A DNA stretch of 24,409 bases from Planctomycetota bacterium (GTDB lineage: Bacteria > Planctomycetota > Planctomycetia > Pirellulales > Thermoguttaceae): positions 1 through 24,409 of the forward strand of contig DQVB01000655.1 in NCBI GenBank assembly GCA_015661985.1, written 5' to 3'. The position numbers were made by a program, and so were the translations under genes. The notes below the pieces were generated by a model. It worked only from the letters and a program-made list of their open reading frames with translations, was not told the DNA's origin and made no database searches. Positions within the stretch are counted from its first letter, which is position 1, and each line of letters begins with the position of its first letter. Below are positions 17,701 through 23,616 of the stretch, piece after piece.

Positions 17701-18310
17701 CAATGAGCGCCGAATTGTGGATCAGGTTTCGATGGGTCAGCATGACCCCCTTCGGCTTTCCCGTCGAGCCCGACGTGTATTGCAGGAAAGCCAACGTCTC
17801 CCCATCCACCTCGGGCGGCTCCCACAGCTTTTCCACGCCCTCGGGAACATGAGACGTGGCCAGCCATGTCATGTCGCTCAAGACCGAACTGGGCTCCATG
17901 ATCGCCTGAATCCGATGCAACACAGGCTCGGTGGTCAATGCCACCGTCGCCTCCGCACACCGGGCGATCGTTTCGATCCGCGACAACAACTGGTTCCGCC
18001 GCGGTGGATACAACGGAACAGCCACCACGTTGGCATACAGACAGCCAAAAAAGGCCGCGATGAACTCCAAGCTGGGCGGATAACACAACAGGGCCCGCTG
18101 GCCTGAAAGCCCCGAAAGCTCCAACCACGCCCCGATCGCTCGAGCCTGCCGATCCAGCTGGCGATAGGTCAGGTTCTCCTGCTGCTGTTCACCGTCGGTC
18201 AAAAACGTGAAGGCGATGTTGTCCGGCTGGCAAGCCACCCGGTGCCTGAGCATATCCACCAACGTCGGGGGACCAAAAAACCTTCCCAGCGTCTTCTGGC
18301 TCATCGTCAT
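14777..18310 (-). CDS. Fatty acyl-AMP ligase / acyl carrier protein / PLP alpha-oxoamine synthase fusion
   Basis: An 1177-residue three-part enzyme, numbered from the ATG at 18310 that follows GGGGGAG by 8 nt. Residues about 10-580 form a fatty acyl-AMP ligase: YTSGSTGKPKG (178-188), the FAAL-typical GGPNFAYDLC stretch (about 269-278), the CYGLAEAT motif, and the C-terminal lysine K558 in PKTSSGKIQR. A Pro/Ala/Thr-rich linker (about 590-650) leads to an acyl carrier domain with phosphopantetheine serine S696 in GLDSIERMEI. Residues about 770-1160 form an alpha-oxoamine synthase (relatives: BioF, KBL, serine palmitoyltransferase) with SASRLVSGENELH, D973 and H976 in DEAHSLG, and PLP lysine K1008 in GTLSKALG. 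Predicted sequence: activate a fatty acid as acyl-AMP, load it on the ACP, then condense it with an amino acid with loss of CO2. The amino acid and product are unknown. Confidence 0.92.
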   Translation of the reverse strand: MTMSQKTLGRFFGPPTLVDMLRHRVACQPDNIAFTFLTDGEQQQENLTYRQLDRQARAIGAWLELSGLSGQRALLCYPPSLEFIAAFFGCLYANVVAVPLYPPRRNQLLSRIETIARCAEATVALTTEPVLHRIQAIMEPSSVLSDMTWLATSHVPEGVEKLWEPPEVDGETLAFLQYTSGSTGKPKGVMLTHRNLIHNSALIAHVFEHTRSGLGVFWLPSYHDMGLIGGILQPLYVGRPNVMMSPMAFLQKPVRWLAAITRFRGTTSGGPNFAYDLCVRRITPEQRRKLDLSSWRVAFNGAEPIRPETLERFIEVFQPCGFRPEAFYPCYGLAEATLIVSGGYVKEPAKIMSFDKEALAQGRVAEVSGPDDRVRRLVGCGQTMPDQQIVIADPETLTRCPEGQVGEIWVSGPSVAQGYWNQPGVTEATFRAHLKDSGEGPFLRTGDLGFLRNGELFVTGRIKDVIIVRGVNHYPQDIEATVEASHPRLRPGCGAAFTVEANGEEKLVFVQELERRSHGDPTPVFQAIVRAVQAEHDLVPDTIVLIRANSIPKTSSGKIQRYACRQAFLDGSLRVMAVWEGGRTRSVHRHLRQERAEATAATPTTTARATAASPRRPTVGGEAGRSERQPAATPAASQPLGLSPDGPDCLAPVRLSIPRDEDALAREVQEEVVKVAKERAAGLTIDSSLLEIGLDSIERMEIVAAVEDRFGGRIPEDVLFELYTCRDVARAVIQFMGDDETAENQPDNSGFTVDGEIPPAYYQVSEFPESVRLRQQLAVFDGPGLKNPFFQLHDGILGSRTVIDGRQLINYAGYNYLRMSGDAEVAQAAKDAVDRYGTSVSASRLVSGENELHRHLEREITALYGTEDAVIFSAGHHTNETVIGHLFGPKDLILHDALAHNSIQQGAKLSGARKRAFAHNDWRNLDELLSRLRRRYRRVLIAIEGVYSMDGDFPDLPKFIEVKNRHKALLMVDEAHSLGTMGRRGFGIADHFGIDTSQVEIWMGTLSKALGSCGGFITGSKDLVQYLKYTAPGFVFSCGIPPASTGAALAAIRLLRREPERVERLRRRSALFLRLARQRGMDTGSSDGTPVIPIILGNSMHCVQLAQALLKRGINARPILHPAVEERASRLRFFINADHTEDQIRYTVDVLAEELAKLDPAYLGHRSTDAPLHAEAG

Positions 18311-18879
18311 CTCGCTCGCTCCCCCACGAAACCGTGCCAGCTGGCGCCGACCGCGGGCTGCCGTGATCCACCGTACCCTTGTCTCATCGTCTCCCAAGAC
18401 CAAAAGACTTGCAGAAGCCCAACCAAAAACCCTTAGATTACCTATCCTGCCTGGACCGATCAACCCGAACAGGCGAGTCTTTCCACCCGATCAGCCTTTG
18501 ATAGCTCCAAAGATGCCCAGAAATCCGCCGAACTAGGGGGGGCGGGCTACGTCTCTGGGGGAGTCTTCCCACGCAAGGGCGCCAAAGCAAACCGAATCGG
18601 ATCGCCGCCCCACAGGCCCCAGCGAACATGCCTACACCCGGCATGGCCGTCTTGCCCAATCCAGCTGGTGAAGCCCGCCAGTGGACTCGGGCTGCGGAAG
18701 TATCTTCCCATCCCCTTGCCCGCCCGGCAAGCCGGGGCCGAGGGCCGACCGCCGATGGCTCGCCCCGATGCGAGGTGCTAAAAAAGGACAAACCCTCCCT
18801 GTTTGCCGGGGACAATCTGTTTCGCACAGACAATCCCCACGAGCGGCGGGTGGTCAAGCAGTCGAGCCAGGAGCTTCGG
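18311..18879. other. Divergent intergenic region
   Basis: A 569-bp gap between the divergently transcribed fusion enzyme and the UroD-like gene. Both genes have upstream in-frame extensions here without family resemblance, which I exclude. It contains one weak minus-strand promoter candidate (18435-18463) and the AGGAG ribosome site at 18869-18873 of the plus-strand gene. I see no riboswitch-like or RNA gene pattern. Confidence 0.5.
18435..18463 (-). promoter_or_regulatory. Weak candidate promoter of the FAAL-ACP-oxoamine synthase gene
   Basis: On the minus strand TTGATC (18458-18463) and TAATCT (18435-18440) are 17 bp apart. The -10 is a poor match. It would start transcription near 18428, giving a leader of about 118 nt. 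Confidence 0.3.
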
Positions 18880-20013
18880 ATGACCCCCAAACAGCGAGTC
18901 GTAGCGGCGATCGAGCTCCGCGAGCCTGACCGAGTGCCGACGGGTGAAAACGCCGTTGATGGACACTTGGCCGAACAGATCTTGGGCCACCCCACGCTCT
19001 ATAACGCTGGCTGGCGCGAGCTGGAAGCCCTTTGGGAGGGGCGCCGCAACCAGATCGCCGCCGACTACGGCACGACCCATGTCGAACTGGTTCACGCCCT
19101 CCAGTGGGATTACGTCCGCGTGCCCGTCGTGCCGCCCCGGCGCCCTTACAGCCGACCGCAAATGACCGGGCCCCGCTCGTGGCTGGACGAAGGGGGCCGA
19201 GAGCTGAGGTTCTATCCCGAAGCGGGCAACATCGTGGAACCGGCCAGCCGCCCGGAGATGACCGTCGACGATCTGCCTGACGTGGACGAGCCCTTCGACG
19301 TGGACCCTTCCGAGCTGGAGGCGATCCGCTACGTGGTGCAACAACTCGGGGACACCCATTTCATCGTGGGGCGCACACCGGTCGACGGCACGTTCCCCTA
19401 TCGCGAGACTGTGGGGATCGAGGACTTCTTGGTGCGGATGGCCACCGACGTGGACTTCGTCCAACGGGCGATCGACGTCTATGTGAACCGATCCATCGCC
19501 TATATCGAAGCCATGCTGGACGCCGGCTGCGACGCCGTGATGACCACAGACGACTACGCCAGCAACCACGGGGTGATGATGGGCCCCCAGCGGTTTCGCC
19601 GCTTCATCCTGCCGGGGATTGTGCGCCAGTGCCAGGCGGCCCACCGATGCGGCGGGTACTTCATCAAACACACCGACGGCAACGTCTGGGCCATCCTGGA
19701 TGATCTGGTCGAGGCAGGCATCGACGCTTGGCACGGCATCCAGCCCAGCATCGGCATGGATCTGCGCGCGCTGAAGAAACGTTACGGCCAGCGACTCTGT
19801 TTCTTCGGCGGCGTGAACTGCGAAACGCTCATCGCCGGCACCCCCGACGATGTCCGGCGAGAAGTGCGATACGCCATCGAACAGGCCGCCCCGGGCGGCG
19901 GCCTGGTGGTCACCTGCGGCAACGTGCTCCAGCCGGGAACGAAACTGGAAAACTATCTGGCTGGCCGCCAGGCGGTGCGCCACTTCGGCAACTATGCAAC
20001 AAGACAACGTTGA
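18880..20013 (+). CDS. Uroporphyrinogen decarboxylase superfamily protein (MtaA/CmuA-like)
   Basis: 377 residues, starting at the ATG 18880 because AGGAG stands 6 nt upstream and homology starts at once (MTPKQRVVAAIELREPDRVP). The superfamily includes haem-pathway HemE and corrinoid methyltransferases. The HemE RQAGR signature is absent, and the pattern matches the methyltransferase-like branch: H264 in FIKHTDGN, then GIQPSIGMDL, C314 in FFGGVNCETL, and PGGGLVVTCGNVLQPGT near the end. Zinc binding by the H/C residues is plausible from the family. The substrate is unknown; in related bacteria these genes accompany corrinoid proteins, and none is seen here. Followed by a repeat-rich gap with terminator hairpins. 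Confidence 0.85.
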   Translation: MTPKQRVVAAIELREPDRVPTGENAVDGHLAEQILGHPTLYNAGWRELEALWEGRRNQIAADYGTTHVELVHALQWDYVRVPVVPPRRPYSRPQMTGPRSWLDEGGRELRFYPEAGNIVEPASRPEMTVDDLPDVDEPFDVDPSELEAIRYVVQQLGDTHFIVGRTPVDGTFPYRETVGIEDFLVRMATDVDFVQRAIDVYVNRSIAYIEAMLDAGCDAVMTTDDYASNHGVMMGPQRFRRFILPGIVRQCQAAHRCGGYFIKHTDGNVWAILDDLVEAGIDAWHGIQPSIGMDLRALKKRYGQRLCFFGGVNCETLIAGTPDDVRREVRYAIEQAAPGGGLVVTCGNVLQPGTKLENYLAGRQAVRHFGNYATRQR

Positions 20014-20099
20014 ATTGACCACCGTACGGCAGGAATTCGCCTCGGCTGGCATGCGAGAAACTCACTGTTGCGCACCACCGCTTCGGGGCTCAGTAAGCC

Positions 20100-20117
20100 A
20101 GCGGCGACGAAGCCGCT
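20100..20117 (+). terminator. Weak terminator-like hairpin after the UroD-like gene
   Basis: Stem AGCGGC/GCCGCT (6 bp) with a 6-nt loop, followed by TCTCGC. It lies about 86 nt beyond the stop codon. The T-run is poor, so the strong hairpin at 20365-20393 is the better terminator. Confidence 0.25.
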
Positions 20118-20246
20118 TCTCGCGCTACCTGGCGGAGGCCATGCCGGCACAATCCGGCCGGGATTGGCTTGCCATGAGGAAGCCACAGGCGGCAAGGATT
20201 TATCTCGAGTTTTGCCGTTCCTGGTGGTTGCGGACAGGCTGTTCGG

Positions 20247-20334
20247 CGCAAGTGATTGCGTAGCAAGACGTTGCGGAACGACGCCGTACAGACGAACATG
20301 TTTGTCACAAGGTCTTGTCGCGCAACAACTTGCG
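20247..20334. repeat. Imperfect inverted repeat, about 30-bp arms
   Basis: The arm 20247-20276 matches the reverse complement of 20305-20334 at about 22 of 30 positions, with exact blocks CGCAAGT, TTGCG and CAAGAC. The 28-bp spacer includes most of a 16-bp near-palindrome (GACGAAC-AT-GTTTGTC, 20291-20306). It could be a long RNA hairpin or a decayed miniature mobile element. No target-site duplication is evident. Confidence 0.55.
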
Positions 20335-20335
20335 T

Positions 20336-20377
20336 CGAACCAGAAACCCGGCTTTTCGAACCAGAAACCCGGCTTTT
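20336..20377. repeat. 21-bp tandem duplication overlapping the terminator
   Basis: The unit starting CGAACCAGAAACCCGG and ending CTTTT is present twice in a row (20336-20356 and 20357-20377). The second copy supplies the left arm of the terminator stem, so the left arm is duplicated while the right arm is single. Confidence 0.85.
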
Positions 20378-20393
20378 CGAAAAAGCCGGGTTT
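20365..20393. terminator. Strong, probably bidirectional terminator
   Basis: A perfect 13-bp stem (AAACCCGGCTTTT at 20365-20377 with AAAAGCCGGGTTT at 20381-20393) closes a 3-nt loop. A-rich on one side and T-rich on the other, it can act on both strands. It lies between the converging UroD-like and phosphatase genes. The duplicated left arm at 20344-20356 could pair in its place. Confidence 0.75.
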
Positions 20394-20469
20394 CTTCGCT
20401 GTCGAGGTTTTTGCGTTGCAGGCGGCCTGTGGGGCGGGTACGCGGGGCTAGAGTTGCCAAAGCGGCCGG

Positions 20470-20490
20470 CCACCGGCCGAAGGCCGGTGG
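20470..20490 (-). terminator. UUCG-capped hairpin downstream of the phosphatase gene
   Basis: A perfect 9-bp stem (CCACCGGCC/GGCCGGTGG). Read on the minus strand the loop is C-UUCG-G, an especially stable tetraloop. It sits about 70 nt beyond the phosphatase stop but lacks a T-run, so it may protect or pause the transcript rather than end it. Confidence 0.5.
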
Positions 20491-20560
20491 GGTGTCTCAC
20501 AAGCATCCCCAGCCCGTGAACGCTTATGGATTGAGATCAATTCAAGGGCAATGACAGGGG

Positions 20561-21640
20561 CTAGTCGTCGGGTGGCTTGTCTCGGTTTGTCTGGCGGTAT
20601 TTGCGGATGGCCGATTCCGCGGAGCGGGCCCACTGCTTGATCTTGCGCCACCCGAGGGTGACTCCTTCCGCAAGCTGGTCGCTCACCTGTTCGGAGATCT
20701 CCTTGGCTTTTTGCTTCCACTCGGACGCGATGTCGGCAGCCGGTGGAGGTTTGTCCCCAGCGGGTTGGAGTCCGGCCTCCTGGCTGTCCTCGCCGATGGC
20801 CGGTCCCTCGGAAAGGGTGGTGCCATCGGCTGCCGTGGCGCGGGCGGCGGGTTCCGTTTGGCTCGGTCTGGCTCTGCCATCGGTGACGCGCAGCAGCATG
20901 AGCGTGGCATCGTCGTAGCGCATGTGGCCCTCTTCCCGCAGGCGCGTGATTTCCGCTTGCCAGGCGGCGCGGGGCATGTCCCAGTACTCCTCCCAGCGTG
21001 GGGGGTGTCCTGATTCGGCCCGGCGCAGGGCCCAGGCGGCGATGGCGTCAGTGCACAGGACCAACAGATCGCCCGGCTGGCAGCGGTCCTCATAGTGCTG
21101 AAAGCGGATCTGGGCGTCTCGTCCCAAATCGACGCTGCCCACCACCACCGGGTTGGCCTCCAGCTGTTCGGCTTTTTCCACCGGAAAGGTGCGTAGCGTC
21201 TGGCAACCGCGCAGGTGCCACAGGCAGCTGTCGCCCACGGCGAACACCCGCATCCGCCAGCACTGCTGGGGCCCGGAGGCAGACTCGTGTTCAGGCAACA
21301 GGTGGACCCAGAGCAACGTGGAGAAGGCTCCTTCCCGCAGCTTGGGTTTCTGGTACCAGGCGAGTTGGGAGACGTCGATCGACTGGCTCCAGCCTCGCCG
21401 GCGCTCGGCCAACCAGGAGGCGAAGGCCTCTGGGTCGTCTGGATTGGGCACGTCGGCCACGACGGCTTCGGCCAACAGCGCGGCCCATTGGCGGGAGAAG
21501 ATCCCCGTGGCCACACCATCGGCGATGGCGGCCAAGCCACGGGCCGAATCCAGGCAACAGGCGTCCTGGTTCTGCTCGGGGTGTTCGGGGTCTTTGGCCA
21601 GCGTGAAAACACGTGACTCGAAACGCATCGTTCGTCCCAT
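20561..21640 (-). CDS. PP2C-like protein phosphatase with helical C-terminal tail
   Basis: 359 residues. Residues about 8-252 show PP2C (PPM) hallmarks: D26 in NQDAC, D41 in IADGVATG, AVGDSCLW (134-141), D198 in LLVLCTDAI, and D243-D244 in RYDDATLMLL. These aspartates are the metal ligands in the family, so it is probably an active serine/threonine phosphatase, although the usual DGxGG motif is DGVATG. A Pro/Ala/Glu-rich linker and a charged helical tail (about 300-359, lysine- and arginine-rich) follow. The start may be the ATG at 21640 or the one at 21628 (MRFESRVFTLA); neither has a strong ribosome site. It is the last gene of a minus-strand unit after two vWA genes (95-bp gap), which implies phosphorylation-based regulation of, or by, those proteins. 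No kinase is in view. Confidence 0.85.
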   Translation of the reverse strand: MGRTMRFESRVFTLAKDPEHPEQNQDACCLDSARGLAAIADGVATGIFSRQWAALLAEAVVADVPNPDDPEAFASWLAERRRGWSQSIDVSQLAWYQKPKLREGAFSTLLWVHLLPEHESASGPQQCWRMRVFAVGDSCLWHLRGCQTLRTFPVEKAEQLEANPVVVGSVDLGRDAQIRFQHYEDRCQPGDLLVLCTDAIAAWALRRAESGHPPRWEEYWDMPRAAWQAEITRLREEGHMRYDDATLMLLRVTDGRARPSQTEPAARATAADGTTLSEGPAIGEDSQEAGLQPAGDKPPPAADIASEWKQKAKEISEQVSDQLAEGVTLGWRKIKQWARSAESAIRKYRQTNRDKPPDD

Positions 21641-21735
21641 CCGGTTTCGGGCCTGGGGCCCGCCAGCCCCACTTTCATCCTCCCCTCTTGTTGCGAGCGA
21701 CGGCCTGCGGGCGTGGCGCCTCAGCTACGGGTCGG

Positions 21736-23601
21736 TCATGGGGGTTGCTTGCGCGCTGGCATGCCGTGTTTTCCCCCCGCCGCCTCGATGACCTCGTCGA
21801 GCAGATCGAAGCGGGCATTGATCACCATACCGCGCGACTGGGGGCTCACCGCAGGCCGTCGGGCCGCCAGGTATTCACGCCCGGCCATCGGGCTGGTCTG
21901 CTGCCACAGGGCCGCCAGCTCAGGGGTATCCATTCTCTGGGAGTCTGGCGGATAGGACACCGAGCGGTGGGGCGTTTCCGTGGCTACAACGTGGTACAGG
22001 TAGACCGGGACCGGAGCCTGGGCATGGAGCTTCTCGACCGCCTCGCGCAACTCTTGCGGGTCGAACTGTGCGCGAGTGAAGTGGATGACGATCGCCCGTC
22101 CGGACCCGTGCTCCTGCTGTTCGGCCCATCGGGCTATCCGTGCGCCGGCGGCGGCCAGCGCTGGTACCGGCGAGACGGCCGCGGTGGGCGCTAGATCGAC
22201 GAACACGAGCCTCTGGCGATTGACTTCCACCAACCCACCGATGCCGTTGGGCACCTTTTCCACCACCTGTTCGGAGCGCAGCGCCGCACCGGCCAAACCG
22301 CCGGCCGGCACGATTGGCCGGTCCAGTCCATCGCTCAGTTCCACGTCGGCTGTGTCCGAAGCGCCGTAGGCCAGCAGGCCGACGTCCACTCCGGGGTGGT
22401 CTCGGCGGGCCATTCGGCCGAGCAACCGGTTCACTTCCTCCTGGAGCCGGGCGAAAGGCGTTTTCGGACCAGCTTGGGCGGGCTCCTGCGCAGAGCGGTC
22501 CAGAAGCATGAGGCAGAACAGCCGCCCGGCGATGTGGGCCGAACCCTCTTCGCCGGGCCGCTCACCGGGTGCTGTTCGAAACAAGGCGGTTGGGGACGAC
22601 AAACCCGTGGCGGTGAGTTCTGACGGGGGGCCCGTTGGCGCCGCTCCCGATACCGGCAAGGTGGCAGCCGGCTGTTCGCTCGCCGCGGCCGATGGCTTTT
22701 CTTCGCCACTCGATTCCGCGGGCTTGGGTGCAGGCATTTCGGGCGTGGCGGCCCGCTCGGTCGTCCCGGCCGCCTGGGTGGCCAGACAGGTCGGCACGAC
22801 CGACAGCAGGCGGATCAAGTCGGTCATGCGGGCGTTGTAGATCAGTCCTCGAGCTCGGGGGCCGATGGGCACCTGGGCAGACCGCAGGCTGCCCGCCAAG
22901 GGCTCGGGGATTTCACTGGCCATTTGGAACAGCCCCCGTACCGGGCCCGAAGGCAGATGGCGGTCGCTGGAAGGATAGAGGACCGGTGGGATCCGGTCTG
23001 AGGTGGCCAAGTGGGCACAAAGCCAAATGGGCTTGCCGCAGGGCACATCCCACGCAGCCTCGAAGGCATCCGGCGTCTGGAAATCCGGCGCCGTATCGCC
23101 CACGAGGTGAATGACCAAGGGCGGTTGGACCGGAGGCCCTTGATCGGCACACGCTTGCCGAAGCAGTTGCCGACAAAACGGGACGGCCTGCTCTACCGGA
23201 AGCGGTCCGCCCAGTTCGGGCACGTACCAGACGGGAAACTTGACAGTTTCCTGTTGGCCCGGGCCGACGCCACCGGGCGACGGCACCTTGCGGACTCGCT
23301 CTTCTATGGCCAGCGGCGCATCGGCCAGGCGGCTGGTGGAGACAAACCCACAGCCGGCCAACGGGCCTTGCCAGCGGCATCCCACGTCGGGCTGGCCGTC
23401 CGGCCAGCTGCGGTATCCCACCAGGGCACAGTCCACCGGGGGGCCCCCGGCCAGCTGGGCCAGGAGCCGATTGATGGCCGTGGCCGCCGTCTGGGCCTTG
23501 CTCTTTGTGCCCCCGGCCACGCGCACGTTCATGGCCGGGGATTCCTCGACCAGCAGGATGAGGGCAGGTCGGCGAAGTTGTCGGTCGGCAGGGTCCGTCA
23601 T
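21736..23601 (-). CDS. Protein with two degenerate von Willebrand A modules
   Basis: 621 residues, predicted cytosolic (no signal peptide or membrane segment seen). Module 1 (about 11-268) and module 2 (about 358-607) align visibly with each other and with the upstream vWA protein: a hydrophobic first strand, [LV]xYx early, a PLAG/GGLAG turn, [LI]VIHxx on strand 4, and a shared end signature RGLIYNARMTDLI, RGMVINARFDLLD. The MIDAS metal site has decayed: module 1 reads VEESPAM where DxSxS is expected and has Pro in place of the metal-binding Thr (GGPLPV), while module 2 reads DRSAQ and lacks the Thr and the strand-4 Asp. A Pro/Ala/Ser/Glu-rich linker (about 270-355) joins them. The start at 23601 follows the upstream stop by 15 nt, with no clear ribosome site, so translational coupling is likely. 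Confidence 0.8.
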   Translation of the reverse strand: MTDPADRQLRRPALILLVEESPAMNVRVAGGTKSKAQTAATAINRLLAQLAGGPPVDCALVGYRSWPDGQPDVGCRWQGPLAGCGFVSTSRLADAPLAIEERVRKVPSPGGVGPGQQETVKFPVWYVPELGGPLPVEQAVPFCRQLLRQACADQGPPVQPPLVIHLVGDTAPDFQTPDAFEAAWDVPCGKPIWLCAHLATSDRIPPVLYPSSDRHLPSGPVRGLFQMASEIPEPLAGSLRSAQVPIGPRARGLIYNARMTDLIRLLSVVPTCLATQAAGTTERAATPEMPAPKPAESSGEEKPSAAASEQPAATLPVSGAAPTGPPSELTATGLSSPTALFRTAPGERPGEEGSAHIAGRLFCLMLLDRSAQEPAQAGPKTPFARLQEEVNRLLGRMARRDHPGVDVGLLAYGASDTADVELSDGLDRPIVPAGGLAGAALRSEQVVEKVPNGIGGLVEVNRQRLVFVDLAPTAAVSPVPALAAAGARIARWAEQQEHGSGRAIVIHFTRAQFDPQELREAVEKLHAQAPVPVYLYHVVATETPHRSVSYPPDSQRMDTPELAALWQQTSPMAGREYLAARRPAVSPQSRGMVINARFDLLDEVIEAAGGKHGMPARKQPP

Positions 23602-23616
23602 TGTGGGTCGAGAAGC

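Larger units (their letters stand above)
20014..20560. other. Convergent, repeat-rich intergenic region
   Basis: 547 bp between the stops of the UroD-like gene and the phosphatase gene. No credible gene is present. From left to right it holds a weak hairpin (20100-20117), an imperfect 30-bp inverted repeat (20247-20334) with a 16-bp near-palindrome inside it (20291-20306), a 21-bp tandem duplication (20336-20377), a 13-bp-stem terminator (20365-20393) and a UUCG-type hairpin (20470-20490). Confidence 0.75.

Noticed and set aside
18880..20013. Haem-pathway uroporphyrinogen decarboxylase HemE
   Set aside because: The RQAGR substrate-binding signature near the N-terminus is missing; the motifs fit the methyltransferase-like branch.
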